Shown here piece after piece: positions 8,356 through 17,661 of a DNA stretch of 49,964 nt. The stretch lies in assembly GCA_902515485.1 (NCBI GenBank), contig CABXUR010000006.1, positions 1 through 49,964 of the forward strand, written 5' to 3'. The DNA comes from an uncultured Pelagibacteraceae bacterium (lineage in GTDB: Bacteria > Pseudomonadota > Alphaproteobacteria > Pelagibacterales > Pelagibacteraceae). Each line of letters opens with the position of its first letter. The stretch's first letter is position 1. A program made the position numbers and the translations under genes. The notes below the pieces were generated by a model. The model saw nothing but the letters and a program-made list of their open reading frames with translations, did no database searches and was not told where the DNA came from.

Positions 8356-11199
8356 TTAACGAAATCCTTTCAGATCTTTAACTATGTCGTTAAATCCTGT
8401 CGCAAGTGAGGCTTTAATCATTAAATAATCATTATTATTTAAATCTTTTCTAATCAATTCAATAATTTGTGATTTGTTCAATAAAATTCTACCTTTTTTT
8501 GCTTTTGAAATATTCTTAAATATTATTGAGGCCATTTTCCCTTTAACATATACCTTGTCTATCTTGGATTGATTTATTATTGGAGCAATAGATCGATGAA
8601 GTCTTCTAGAATGACTGCCAAGCTCTAACATATCACCAATTAACATGTATTTACTTGATTTTTTCAAATTGATTTTATCATAATTTTTTATCGCTGATTT
8701 TAATGATAGAGGATTTGAATTATAACTTTGGTCAATTAAATTTATTTTTTTACTATTAAATTTAATTACTGAATGATCTCCTCGTCCTCCAGGTATTTTA
8801 AAATTATAAAAAATATTTTCATCTAATTTGAATATATTTTTATAAACACTAATAACTGCTAAAGCAGATAAAGTATTGTATATATTATTTTGAAAATCAT
8901 TAGATAGTGAAAAATATTTTCTTTTATTATTTAAACTAATATTAATTCTAAATTTTTTTCTAAATGGCTTTATATTAATTAATTTAATATCTGCTTTTAG
9001 ATTTTTTATACCGAAAGAAATTACTTTAATATTTTTTTTTTTAGCAATATTGTAATGTAGTTTAAAAAAACTATCATCTGCATTCAATACAATAAAACCA
9101 TAAGGCCTTATATTATCAATCATTTCAGATTTTGCTAAAGCAATTTGTTTAATATTCTTAAAATTTTTTGCATGTGCATAATTTATATTTGTTATGACAC
9201 CAACATCTGGTTCTATAATTTTTGACAAATAATCAATTTCACCTTTTTTATCCATCCCAATCTCTAGAATTCCAAATTCGTCTTTTTGATTAATATTAAA
9301 AAGACTTAATGGAACTCCAAACTTATTATTGTATGATTTTGGGGAAATGCTTACTTTCGAAATTTTATTTAATGTGTAACCTAACAATTCTTTAAGTGTA
9401 GTTTTGCCACAGCTGCCTGTAATTGCTATTATGTTTGTATCAATACTTTTTCTAAAAATTTTTGAAACATTTGTTAAGAACTTCAAGGTATTTTTTACTT
9501 TGATCTGGCGATTATTATTAAATTTATTTTGAATCTTATTTACTACAGCTAATGAAGCTTTTCTCTTGAAAGACTGGGTAACAAATTTATTTCCATCATT
9601 TTTTTTTCCTTTAATAGCAAAAAAAATATCATTTTTAGTAACCTCATGAGAATTAATTCTAGCTTTTTTAAAAGTTATTAAGGTAGATAATCTTTTAATT
9701 TTAGCTGTCTCTTTAACCACATTTATTTTTAAATTATTTGATAAATTAATATTTTTGTTTTTAATTGCACTTAGAATTACTTTTCTATCTGAAAAGAAAA
9801 TTTTCTTACTTCCAATATCTTGGGTTTTCTCATGACCTTTTCCTGCTACCAGCAAAATATCACCTGAATTTAAATCATGAATAGCTCGTGTTATTGCCAT
9901 TGCTCTGTCCGATATTTCTATAATTTTTTTTTTTTTAATCCCTTTTTTTATATCTCTTCTTATTTTTTGAGGATTTTCTAATCTGGGATTATCATTTGTA
10001 AGGATAATATTATCTGAGAAATAACTCGCAATTTTGCCCATTTTTGATCTTTTATTCTGATCTCTATTTCCTCCGCAGCCAAACAAGACTATGATTTTTT
10101 TTGCTGGAAATTGCTCTCTAAGACTTAAAAGACATGTTTTTAAAGCATCAGGAGTGTGAGCATAATCAAGAATTACTTTAGAATGATTTTTAATCTTACC
10201 AATTTTTTCAAATCTTCCTTCGACTGGTTTCAATTTAGAAATTTTATTTAATATTTTATTTAATCCAATATTACTATTTTTTGCAGCAATTATTGCCATC
10301 AAAACATTCTTTAATTGTATTTTTCCAATTAAATTTAAATTTATATTCTGTATTGAATTGTTTAATTTAATTTTAAAAGATTGAGCCTCACCTTTAAAAC
10401 TATGAGAGATGACTTGTAAATTATTTTTCTTATCATTAAGTGCATATAATTTTAATTTCTTGTTAATTGTAATTTTTTTTATTTTTTTAAATTCAGGTAT
10501 TAATTGATCTGTTATTACATTGCCTTTTTTTTTAATTAAATTTTTAAATAAATAAAGTTTTGCATTTAAATAATTTTTTATATTTGTGTGATAATCTAAA
10601 TGATCCTGTGATAAATTTGTAAATATACCACAATTAAATTTTAAACCATCTAATCTATTTTGCTTCAAACCATGGCTTGAAGCTTCCATAATTACATTTT
10701 CTATTTTATGACTTTTTAGCTTACTCAATATTTCTGCTAATTTGATTGGATCAATTGTGGTATTAGATAAATTCAAATTAATATTTTTTGATTTAATTCC
10801 TAAAGTGCCTACTGAGGCAACTTTTTTATTATTTAATTTTAATATTTGATAATAAAAATTAGCAACTGAGGATTTTCCATTTGTACCAGTAACTGCAATT
10901 AAATTTTTTGGTTTTTTATTATAAATTTTAAATGCAGTTTCAGCTAATAATTTTCTTATATTCTTTGTATGAATATATAAAATTCCATTTTGTACATGGT
11001 TAACTTTTTTTTCAGTTACAATAATTTTAGATCCTTTATTTATTGCATTTGAAATAAAATTATTTCCATCAAATTTATTTCCCTTAATTGCAAAAAAGAT
11101 ATTATTTTTTTTTATATTTTTTGTATCAAAAGAAATTCCTGAAAAATAAAAATTTTTATAGTCTTTATTTATGTTGTGAAAATATTTCCCAAGAAGCAT
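8356..11199 (-). CDS. murE/murF: Fused MurE-MurF: UDP-MurNAc-tripeptide synthetase / tripeptide:D-Ala-D-Ala ligase
   Basis: One uninterrupted 947-residue frame carries two complete Mur ligases. Residues 1 to about 480 are MurE: N-domain with SFDTKNIK...FFAIKG, P-loop TGTNGKSS at 104-111, LSQDHLDYH near 197-204, and DNPR at 403-406, the motif that marks meso-diaminopimelate-adding MurE. From about 500 to the end is MurF: a second N-domain (NDIFFAIKGKKNDG near 523-536), P-loop TGSCGKTT at 594-601, SYNSNPLSLKSA and IGDMLELG. The joined length equals roughly the sum of the two normal proteins, with only a short linker around 481-500 and no internal stop. The product would perform two successive steps (mDAP, then D-Ala-D-Ala). 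Natural MurE-MurF fusions are known in some other bacteria; whether this one is general in the clade cannot be told here. Confidence 0.95.
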   Translation of the reverse strand: MLLGKYFHNINKDYKNFYFSGISFDTKNIKKNNIFFAIKGNKFDGNNFISNAINKGSKIIVTEKKVNHVQNGILYIHTKNIRKLLAETAFKIYNKKPKNLIAVTGTNGKSSVANFYYQILKLNNKKVASVGTLGIKSKNINLNLSNTTIDPIKLAEILSKLKSHKIENVIMEASSHGLKQNRLDGLKFNCGIFTNLSQDHLDYHTNIKNYLNAKLYLFKNLIKKKGNVITDQLIPEFKKIKKITINKKLKLYALNDKKNNLQVISHSFKGEAQSFKIKLNNSIQNINLNLIGKIQLKNVLMAIIAAKNSNIGLNKILNKISKLKPVEGRFEKIGKIKNHSKVILDYAHTPDALKTCLLSLREQFPAKKIIVLFGCGGNRDQNKRSKMGKIASYFSDNIILTNDNPRLENPQKIRRDIKKGIKKKKIIEISDRAMAITRAIHDLNSGDILLVAGKGHEKTQDIGSKKIFFSDRKVILSAIKNKNINLSNNLKINVVKETAKIKRLSTLITFKKARINSHEVTKNDIFFAIKGKKNDGNKFVTQSFKRKASLAVVNKIQNKFNNNRQIKVKNTLKFLTNVSKIFRKSIDTNIIAITGSCGKTTLKELLGYTLNKISKVSISPKSYNNKFGVPLSLFNINQKDEFGILEIGMDKKGEIDYLSKIIEPDVGVITNINYAHAKNFKNIKQIALAKSEMIDNIRPYGFIVLNADDSFFKLHYNIAKKKNIKVISFGIKNLKADIKLINIKPFRKKFRINISLNNKRKYFSLSNDFQNNIYNTLSALAVISVYKNIFKLDENIFYNFKIPGGRGDHSVIKFNSKKINLIDQSYNSNPLSLKSAIKNYDKINLKKSSKYMLIGDMLELGSHSRRLHRSIAPIINQSKIDKVYVKGKMASIIFKNISKAKKGRILLNKSQIIELIRKDLNNNDYLMIKASLATGFNDIVKDLKGFR

Positions 11200-11201
11200 G
11201 A

Positions 11202-12893
11202 TTAATTAAACTCTATATATTTTGTGGCTAAAATAGGCCCAATTTTATCTATCACCTTCCCTACTACCTCAACTGATGTCCAGCCAGCTGTATTGTAAAG
11301 AGTGCCTTTCCAGCCTCCTTTTCGATGTCTATATTTATAATAATAATCTTCAGATTTTTTTGGAGTATCTAACATTACAATAAAAACAAATTGTGGATTT
11401 GAAGTGGGAAAAATTGATGCAAAAGTATTTATTTTAGCCTCGGAATATGCTCCGCTCTCAGGCTGATCAGCTGTTCCTGTTTTTCCACCAATTTCATAAC
11501 TTTGAACATCTGCGAATTTGGCAGTTCCCTCTTCAGTATTTACAATTTTTCTTAGAGCATTCACAACTTTTTTAGAAATACCCTTGTTTAATATTCTTTT
11601 ATTTTTTTTGTTTATCTTATTTTTTTTATAAATCAAAGTTGGTTTAATTTCATAACCGCCATTTGATAATATGGCATAACCTTTAGCTAATTGAAGAATT
11701 GTAGTTGCTATGCCATGTCCAAAAGAAGCTGTAGCTAATCTACATTTTCCAAAATCATAATTTTTTTGTGGAGCAACTTCGTCAATATCAAATTCAATAT
11801 TACTTAAAACACCTACGTTTTCTAAAAATAATTTAAATTTTTCTGAGCCTACTTTTTGAGCAATTCTGACTGATCCTATATTTCCAGATCTAACGAAAAT
11901 TTGTTCTGCTGTTAAATTTGATGGTATTTTATTATCGTATTCACCAATTCTATATTTGTCACATTTAATTGATTTAGGTAAATCTAAAAACTCAGTTTCT
12001 GGCTCTATTACTTTTTCATTTAAAGCACTAGCAAATGTGAAGGCTTTAAAAACTGAGCCAAGTTCGTAAGTACCTTTAGTTACCCTATTAATATAATTAA
12101 CATCGGTAATATTTTGTCTTTCATTTGGATTGAAATCTGGAAGAGAAACTAAAGATAGAATATTTCCGTTATTAACATTCATTAAGATAGCCGCACTACC
12201 TTTGCTTTTAAAAATTTCTTGGTATTTCATTAATTCTTTTCTAATTAAAAATTGGATATCTTTATCTAAAGTTAATCTTATTGGATCTTCTGATTCTCTG
12301 AGTTCATCATTTAATGATTTTTCTAATCCAGAAATACCATTATTATTATCATCTATTTGACCCAAAACATGGCTAAAAAGATTTTTTTGAGGGTACATCC
12401 TTAAAACTTTTTCCTCAGGAATTAGAGATTTATCTCCTAATTGCATTATTTTTTCATAATTTTCTTCTGAAATTTTTTTTTCTAAGTAAAAAAATTTCTT
12501 ATTTTCTATCTTTTTTTCAATCTCTTTAAATTTTTTATCAGGAAAAATTATATTTAAACTTAAAATTAATTTTTTCTTGTCAATTATATCAGAAGTTTTT
12601 AATCCAATATCAATTGATTTAACAGTTTTGGCTAAGTAATTACCATTTATATCTATAATATCTGCTCTATAAAGTGGATTTTGAAATGTAGGAAGATTGT
12701 TTATATTTTCTGATTTATTATTTCGTGAACCTAAATGAATTAAATGTATTGTGTAAATCAGATAGATAATAAAAAAAACAAAAAAAATAAAAGCTACACG
12801 ATTAAATTGAATATTTAAGCCGTTTTCTTTTTTCTTAAATGTAAAATCACTTTGATAATCTTCTATTGTAAATTTTGATTTATTTTCAACCAT
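11202..12893 (-). CDS. ftsI: Peptidoglycan D,D-transpeptidase FtsI (PBP3)
   Basis: FtsI is the septum-specific class B penicillin-binding protein that cross-links new wall. The 563-residue protein has a cytoplasmic N-terminal tail, one membrane anchor at about residues 33-52, a pedestal domain, and a transpeptidase domain with the three active-site motifs: SVFK with Ser280 and Lys283, SGN at 336-338, and KTG at 471-473. It starts in a TAATG overlap with ftsL and ends 2 nt before murE/murF. Confidence 0.95.
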   Translation of the reverse strand: MVENKSKFTIEDYQSDFTFKKKENGLNIQFNRVAFIFFVFFIIYLIYTIHLIHLGSRNNKSENINNLPTFQNPLYRADIIDINGNYLAKTVKSIDIGLKTSDIIDKKKLILSLNIIFPDKKFKEIEKKIENKKFFYLEKKISEENYEKIMQLGDKSLIPEEKVLRMYPQKNLFSHVLGQIDDNNNGISGLEKSLNDELRESEDPIRLTLDKDIQFLIRKELMKYQEIFKSKGSAAILMNVNNGNILSLVSLPDFNPNERQNITDVNYINRVTKGTYELGSVFKAFTFASALNEKVIEPETEFLDLPKSIKCDKYRIGEYDNKIPSNLTAEQIFVRSGNIGSVRIAQKVGSEKFKLFLENVGVLSNIEFDIDEVAPQKNYDFGKCRLATASFGHGIATTILQLAKGYAILSNGGYEIKPTLIYKKNKINKKNKRILNKGISKKVVNALRKIVNTEEGTAKFADVQSYEIGGKTGTADQPESGAYSEAKINTFASIFPTSNPQFVFIVMLDTPKKSEDYYYKYRHRKGGWKGTLYNTAGWTSVEVVGKVIDKIGPILATKYIEFN

Positions 12894-13198
12894 TACTCTT
12901 TAAAAATTTTAAAATCTTTGATTTTTTTTGTATTATTTAAAATATTAAAAATTTTAATATCTTTTATATCTTTTTGAATTAACTCATCCTCAAAATAGAG
13001 AGATTGATATTCAAGTAATTTTTCTGCAGAGCTGAGATAATCATACTCCAAAGATATATTTTCAAATTCTGATTTTAATACTCTAATATTTTCTTTTGCT
13101 GTAAATAATTCGTCCTCGATCTGCTTGGTAGTATTTTTAATTACAGCTGTTGATAGAACTAAAAATAAAATCACAACTGCTAAACCAAATTTTTTCAC
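12893..13198 (-). CDS. ftsL: FtsL-like cell division protein
   Basis: This 101-residue protein has a single N-terminal membrane segment (residues 4-20, [16 protein letters not shown]) followed by a coiled-coil-like stretch rich in Glu, Leu and Lys, the FtsL layout. Sequence conservation in FtsL is low, so the name rests on size, topology and position between rsmH and ftsI. The start is a GTG at 13198 that overlaps the rsmH stop (GTGA). FtsL forms a complex with FtsB and FtsQ and helps activate FtsW/FtsI. Confidence 0.8.
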   Translation of the reverse strand: MKKFGLAVVILFLVLSTAVIKNTTKQIEDELFTAKENIRVLKSEFENISLEYDYLSSAEKLLEYQSLYFEDELIQKDIKDIKIFNILNNTKKIKDFKIFKE

Positions 13199-14205
13199 AA
13201 TTTGTCTCCATAATTTTCAATTTCAATTAAATTTCTAAATTGGTTCACTATGTCAGTATCAAAGGTATAAAAATCAGATTTTTTTATTGCATATCTAAAT
13301 TTAGCAGATCTAGATGGTGGATTTTCACTTATCTCTTCATCTGAAGGTAGAATTGGTTTTTTTTGTATTAAGTTTAAAAGAGTCTCAGCTTGTTCGGTGA
13401 CTGGGCTATATCTTGAAATACTTTTATTTTCTGAAAGACTTTTAAAAAAATATTTTACTATTTTGTCCTCTAAAGAATGAAATGTAACCACCCCTAAAAT
13501 GCCACCTTTTTTTAAAACTTTAGTAGCATTAATAAGTCCATAAATTAACTCACTAATTTCTTTGTTTACAAATATTCTTAAAGCTTGAAACACCTTCGTC
13601 GCATTATGGACTTTAAAATTTTTCCTTTTTTTTGATTTATCAATAATTTCAACTAAAGCCCTAGTATCAATTTTATTTTTCAATCTCTCTTTTATAATAT
13701 TTCTTGCAATATATTTTCCCTCTTTTTCATCACCAAAAAATTTAAAAATTTTTTCTAATTCTTTTTCATCTAATTTATTGATTGTATCTTCAGCAGAGTA
13801 GCTATTTAAACCCAATTGCATATTTAATTTACCATCTGATTCGAATGAAAGTCCTTTTTGTGGATCTTTTATTTGAGTATAAGAGTAACCAAGATCAAAA
13901 ATTACACCTCTTATATTTTCATTTTTAAGTTTTAGATTGTTTAATTGACTGAATTTAATATTTTTAAAAATAAATCTGCCTTCAAAATTTTCTTTAAATT
14001 TATTTGCAATTTTTTCGCTTTCTACATCTCTATCAAGAGCAATTATGCTTGTATTCTCAAAATCAAGAATTTTTTTGGAATATCCTCCTTGACCAAAAGT
14101 ACAATCAATAAATGTGCCACCATGTTGAGGGGAAAAAACGCTAATAATTTCTTTTAGCAGTACCGGGTAATGCTTTTGCATTTCCGATACTATGGTGGCT
14201 TCCAT
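13195..14205 (-). CDS. rsmH: 16S rRNA (cytosine1402-N4)-methyltransferase RsmH
   Basis: RsmH (MraW) uses SAM to methylate N4 of C1402 in 16S rRNA. The 336-residue protein has the N-terminal [12 protein letters not shown]-binding [24 protein letters not shown], and the C-terminal [13 protein letters not shown] and PPSRSAKFR, all typical. The frame opens with an ATG at 14205; a second ATG at 14181, preceded by CGGAA, would give the usual family N-terminus (MQKHYPVLL) and is a credible alternative start. It follows ftsZ by 18 nt. Confidence 0.95.
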   Translation of the reverse strand: MEATIVSEMQKHYPVLLKEIISVFSPQHGGTFIDCTFGQGGYSKKILDFENTSIIALDRDVESEKIANKFKENFEGRFIFKNIKFSQLNNLKLKNENIRGVIFDLGYSYTQIKDPQKGLSFESDGKLNMQLGLNSYSAEDTINKLDEKELEKIFKFFGDEKEGKYIARNIIKERLKNKIDTRALVEIIDKSKKRKNFKVHNATKVFQALRIFVNKEISELIYGLINATKVLKKGGILGVVTFHSLEDKIVKYFFKSLSENKSISRYSPVTEQAETLLNLIQKKPILPSDEEISENPPSRSAKFRYAIKKSDFYTFDTDIVNQFRNLIEIENYGDKL

Positions 14206-14223
14206 TTATTACTTTGAAGACCA

Positions 14224-15702
14224 TTAATTCTTTTGTCTTCTTAGGAATGCTGGTATTTCAAGATCGTCATCTTCTTCTTCATTTGATGATAATAAATCTT
14301 CAGCAGTAGAATGTTCACTTTCTGAACTAAACAAATCAGGGGAGTCAGAGTCTACACCGAATTCTTTTAAATCGTTTGATATATCATCTTTAATACTCTC
14401 AGTTTCTTTATTCTCTTGAGATGTTTCAATAACTTCTTGAGTAAATGATTTTTCCATTTCATTTATAGAACTATCCTCTACAACATTTTCAGACACATGA
14501 TTTGAATTAGTCATAATCTCTTCATTTACAATATTTGAATGATTATTATCATTAGCTTGTTCCTGGACAATTTCATTTTCAAGTTTTAATGCATTTGCAC
14601 CGTTTGAAATCGGACTAGCGGCTGTATTAGAAAAATTAAATGATGCAGATGTTCCTAAATGTGAAAAATCTGAGTAACCTGGGTTTCTATTTTGAATTCG
14701 ATGAACCATATTTATTACTGATTTTGTCTCAGGTTGTTGTCCATCTAATGATGTCGCAACAATTGAAACTCTCATTTTACCATCAAGTTCTGAGTCTGTA
14801 ATAGCACCAATAATTAATTCTGCTTCTGGATCTACTTCAGCTCTTACTTTATTAACAGCTTCATCTACCTCAAAAAGTTTAAGATCTTTTCCGCCTGTAA
14901 TATTAACTAGTAACCCTTTAGCACCCTTTAAAGTGTAATCATCAATCAATGGGTTGCTTATAGCCATCTCAGCTGCTTGAAGAGCCCTTCCTTCACCTTC
15001 TGCTTCTCCGGTTCCCATCATTGCTTTTCCCATTGAAGCCATTACAGTTTCAACATCAGCAAAATCTAAATTAATTAACCCTGGTCTTACCATTAAATCT
15101 GTAATGCTTTGAACACCATGCATTAAAACATTATTAGAAAGATTGAATGAGTCTTCAAATGTTGTTTGCTCATTTGCGATTTTAAATAAATTTTGATTTG
15201 GAATAACTATAATCGTATCAACATGTTTTCTTAATTCTTCCAAACCTTGTTGTGCTCTTCGCATTCTTGAGGGGCCTTCATATAAAAATGGAAGAGTCAC
15301 AACACCTACAGTTAAGATATTTAATTCTTTTGCAGCTCTAGCAATCACATGAGCAGCGCCAGTACCTGTGCCACCACCCATACCAGCTGCAATAAAAACC
15401 ATGTTTGCACCTTGCAGAGTATTTATAATTTCATTTAAAGACTCATCTGCTGCGGCTTGTCCTATATCAAGCTTAGCACCAGCGCCCAAGCCTTTGGTTA
15501 AATTTAAACCAATTTGAATTCTAGTTTTACATTTACTTAACTTTAAATCTTGCGCGTCAGTATTAACTGCAATAAATTCTACACCTTGTAGATTGTGTTC
15601 AATCATTTCATTAACAGCGTTTCCTCCTGCCCCGCCAACTCCCATAACTAGTAATCGTGGTTGTAACTCTTTTATTTCTGGTGTTTTAAAGTTAATTGTC
15701 AT
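14224..15702 (-). CDS. ftsZ: Cell division GTPase FtsZ
   Basis: FtsZ is the tubulin-like GTPase forming the Z ring. The GTPase core (about residues 10-325) has [10 protein letters not shown] and the tubulin signature GGGTGTG at 109-115. A long acidic, low-complexity linker (about 330-475) leads to the conserved C-terminal peptide [11 protein letters not shown], which binds FtsA and other partners. Total 492 residues, long because of the linker, as in many alphaproteobacteria. It lies 3 nt after mraZ and directly before rsmH, which is not the usual place for ftsZ (normally last, after ftsA). Confidence 0.98.
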   Translation of the reverse strand: MTINFKTPEIKELQPRLLVMGVGGAGGNAVNEMIEHNLQGVEFIAVNTDAQDLKLSKCKTRIQIGLNLTKGLGAGAKLDIGQAAADESLNEIINTLQGANMVFIAAGMGGGTGTGAAHVIARAAKELNILTVGVVTLPFLYEGPSRMRRAQQGLEELRKHVDTIIVIPNQNLFKIANEQTTFEDSFNLSNNVLMHGVQSITDLMVRPGLINLDFADVETVMASMGKAMMGTGEAEGEGRALQAAEMAISNPLIDDYTLKGAKGLLVNITGGKDLKLFEVDEAVNKVRAEVDPEAELIIGAITDSELDGKMRVSIVATSLDGQQPETKSVINMVHRIQNRNPGYSDFSHLGTSASFNFSNTAASPISNGANALKLENEIVQEQANDNNHSNIVNEEIMTNSNHVSENVVEDSSINEMEKSFTQEVIETSQENKETESIKDDISNDLKEFGVDSDSPDLFSSESEHSTAEDLLSSNEEEDDDLEIPAFLRRQKN

Positions 15703-15705
15703 CTT

Positions 15706-16173
15706 TTATTTCCCCTCGTTGTTATTAAAATGTTTTTCCCATTTAAGGTTAGCTCGATTCAAATTTGCTTTTTTTCTTGCATTTACCTTAAATTTTTCAA
15801 ACGCCGATGGTTCCCAAATTTGAAAAGTTTGACCTTGTCCGACGAAAAACATGTTGTTTTTTATCTTTGCATGTTTTAATAATTTTACTGAAAGAGATAT
15901 TCTTCCTTCACTATCAAATTGTAAATTTATACTCTCTGCTAAAATTGATGTTGCAAAATAATCTCTTTTTTCTTCAAAAGGATTTAACGAGTCAATTGCA
16001 GAAGAAATTTTTTCAATTCTATCTTGAGAACATGCCTCTATTGAGGAATTATTAAATGATGGATAACAAATTACACCATTGTAACCTAGATTTGACAAAT
16101 GTGACCTGAAATTAGCAGGCACAGACACTCTCCCTTTTTTGTCTAATCTGTTTTCGTAAGTAGATAAAAACAT
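15706..16173 (-). CDS. mraZ: Transcriptional regulator MraZ
   Basis: MraZ is a DNA-binding repressor with two AbrB-like half domains that controls its own dcw operon. The 155-residue protein shows the first repeat at FLSTYENRLDKKGRVSVPANFR (positions 2-23 region) and the second at about residues 84-95 (FDSEGRISLSVKLL). It is the first gene of the cluster, with a sigma70-like promoter and three TGGG[A/T] boxes just upstream. Assignment is firm from both motif pairs and context. Confidence 0.95.
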   Translation of the reverse strand: MFLSTYENRLDKKGRVSVPANFRSHLSNLGYNGVICYPSFNNSSIEACSQDRIEKISSAIDSLNPFEEKRDYFATSILAESINLQFDSEGRISLSVKLLKHAKIKNNMFFVGQGQTFQIWEPSAFEKFKVNARKKANLNRANLKWEKHFNNNEGK

Positions 16174-16201
16174 ATATTTTTAAATTCATAAATTCCATAA
16201 T

Positions 16202-16226
16202 TGGGAATATATGGGAATATATGGGT
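16202..16226 (+). promoter_or_regulatory. Likely MraZ operator: three TGGG[A/T] boxes at 10-bp spacing
   Basis: TGGGA occurs at 16202-16206 and 16212-16216 and TGGGT at 16222-16226, each separated by five A/T bases (AATATA-type spacers). Three TGGGN repeats with 5-nt spacers are the reported MraZ binding pattern in E. coli. Here the boxes read on the strand opposite to mraZ transcription and overlap its -10 element, so binding should block RNA polymerase. Seen in sequence; function is inferred. Confidence 0.8.
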
Positions 16227-16244
16227 ATTTAAAATAATAGTCAA
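16216..16244 (-). promoter_or_regulatory. sigma70-like promoter of the mraZ-led dcw operon
   Basis: On the minus strand TTGACT (16244-16239) and TATATT (16221-16216) are separated by exactly 17 bp, each one mismatch from consensus. Predicted transcription starts near 16209, leaving a leader of about 36 nt before the mraZ ATG at 16173. The -10 is bracketed by two of the TGGG boxes. Confidence 0.75.
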
Positions 16245-16448
16245 ATGTTGATTCTATGCTTAATTTAAATTGCTTTTTAAGGTAAAATTTATATTTAATT
16301 TAATTTAATAATCGATAATAAATGAATATTTTATTTAAAAGTTATCTGAAAAAATGAAAAACTTATTAATACTTCACATAAATTTATACTTTTAGTTACA
16401 ACTAACTTTAAATAGCTATTATATTATTTTAGTTTTTTAAATTTGAAG

Positions 16449-16803
16449 TGCCAGATAAACTATAAGCCGGGTTCTGTCATTTAAACCTATCATTTGTCTA
16501 GGCTCAAGATCACTCTTAAGCTCAAGCAACTAACCCTGATGACCAGCCAAGGATGGCTTTTAGTATTTCAACAATGTCATCTCTACTTAGTCTTGCTCCC
16601 AGTGGGGTTTTCCAGCGTTCATTGTTACCAATAGAACCGGTGTGCTCTTACCACACCTTTTCACCCTTGCCATGTTATGGCGGTTTATTTTCTGTGGCAC
16701 TATCCCTAGGGTTACCCCCGCCAGGTATTACCTGGCACTGTATCCTTGTGGAGCCCGGACTTTCCTCTTTAATATATTAAAGCGATAAATTATTTATCTG
16801 GCA
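16449..16803 (-). ncRNA. rnpB: RNase P RNA (rnpB)
   Basis: This is the catalytic RNA that trims tRNA 5' ends. On the minus strand the 5' side carries GAGGAAAGTCCGGGCTCC (P4 5' region, near 16770-16750) and the 3' side carries CAGAACCCGGCTTAT (16476-16462 region), both universal bacterial RNase P signatures. The ends are set by a perfect 10-bp P1 helix: GCCAGATAAA (16802-16793) pairs with TTTATCTGGC (16459-16450). Between P1 and P4 only a small CTTTAA/TTAAAG hairpin fits P3. Total about 355 nt. A weak promoter (TTGCAG, 16 bp, TAAATT) ends about 6 nt before the predicted 5' end. No clear terminator was seen. Confidence 0.93.
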
Positions 16804-16847
16804 ATTGTAATTTAATGTCAATTTATAAAACTGCAAGAAAAAATAAT

Positions 16848-17591
16848 TCATTTTTTGATTAAATTTTGACTTATAATTAAGCATTCTTTATCAATTTTTC
16901 CATTTACTATCTCTGGCCTGAACCTTCTTTGAAAAGCTTTGGTAATTTTAATCAAATAATTATTTTTACTATGATTAAAATTTTTCGGAATTTTTTTTGA
17001 ATAACCAATCTTATATATATTTTTATAAAATAAATTTTTTTGAAAACTATTAACCTTTAATATTCTATTTTTTATCAAAATCTTTTGATTTATACTATGC
17101 CAATATCCAATTTTTTTTTTTGATAAATGTTTCCATGGGAACTTCTCGCCAGGATCTTTTTTTCTTTCTGGTGCTATGTCAGAATGACCTAGGATATTTT
17201 TACTATTAATTTTATATCTACTGATTAAAAATTTAGTTAACTTAATTAAAGATAATATTTGAGCATTTGTAAATTTTTTATATCCAAAACTATAGCCAGG
17301 ATTTGTAATTTCAATACCTATAGAATCTTTATTTAAAGACCCATGTTTCTTCCATTTAGATCTTCCTGCATGCCAAGCTATGTATAAATCAGGAACCAAA
17401 GTTATTATTTCTCCAGTCTGTTTAATTAAGTAATGACTGCTCACTTCAGATTTTATGTCTGTAAGTCTTTTTATTGCAGCTTTTTCAGTCCTCATCCCTG
17501 TGTAATGAAAAATTAAAAACTTTATTTGGTTAACTTTTCTTTTTTTTGAATTAAAGTTTGGAGAATAATTTAATAAAGTTTTTATAGCCAT
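16848..17591 (-). CDS. N-acetylmuramoyl-L-alanine amidase (AmiD/AmpD-type, Amidase_2)
   Basis: The Amidase_2 fold cuts the bond between MurNAc and L-Ala in peptidoglycan or its turnover fragments. Zinc ligands can be placed at His29 (LIFHYTG), His136 (LGHSDIAPERKKDPG) and Asp146, with the 10-residue His-Asp spacing of this family; Lys144/145 region and Glu93 (GIEITNPG) are also typical. After about residue 200 a short peptidoglycan-binding-like tail (FQRRFRPEIVNGKID) follows, the AmiD layout. No signal peptide or lipobox is visible from this start, so either it is cytoplasmic (AmpD-like recycling) or the true export signal is missing. 247 residues; divergent from mlaA. Confidence 0.88.
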   Translation of the reverse strand: MAIKTLLNYSPNFNSKKRKVNQIKFLIFHYTGMRTEKAAIKRLTDIKSEVSSHYLIKQTGEIITLVPDLYIAWHAGRSKWKKHGSLNKDSIGIEITNPGYSFGYKKFTNAQILSLIKLTKFLISRYKINSKNILGHSDIAPERKKDPGEKFPWKHLSKKKIGYWHSINQKILIKNRILKVNSFQKNLFYKNIYKIGYSKKIPKNFNHSKNNYLIKITKAFQRRFRPEIVNGKIDKECLIISQNLIKK

Positions 17592-17621
17592 TTTTGGGTC
17601 ATATTTAACACTTAATCTGGA

Positions 17622-17651
17622 TTTACATTATTACATTATGTACTATATAAT
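17622..17651 (+). promoter_or_regulatory. sigma70-like promoter of mlaA, probably giving a leaderless mRNA
   Basis: TTTACA (17622-17627), 18-bp spacer, perfect TATAAT (17646-17651). A start 7-8 bases downstream falls at about 17658-17659, only 3-4 nt before the ATG at 17662. This position also rules out the upstream in-frame ATG at 17638 as start. Confidence 0.7.
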
Positions 17652-17661
17652 CTATTCAATA

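Noticed and set aside
16245-16448. Possible small gene or second RNA between mraZ and rnpB
   Set aside because: The stretch is extremely AT-rich with only a 5-bp inverted repeat (16394-16407) and no convincing frame or structure.
16553-16780. 75-codon plus-strand open frame
   Set aside because: It lies wholly inside the RNase P RNA gene on the other strand and has no protein-like features.
16770-16840. Perfect TTGACA on the minus strand upstream of rnpB as its -35
   Set aside because: With normal spacing transcription would start inside the RNA and remove the perfectly paired P1 helix, so it is probably not the promoter used.
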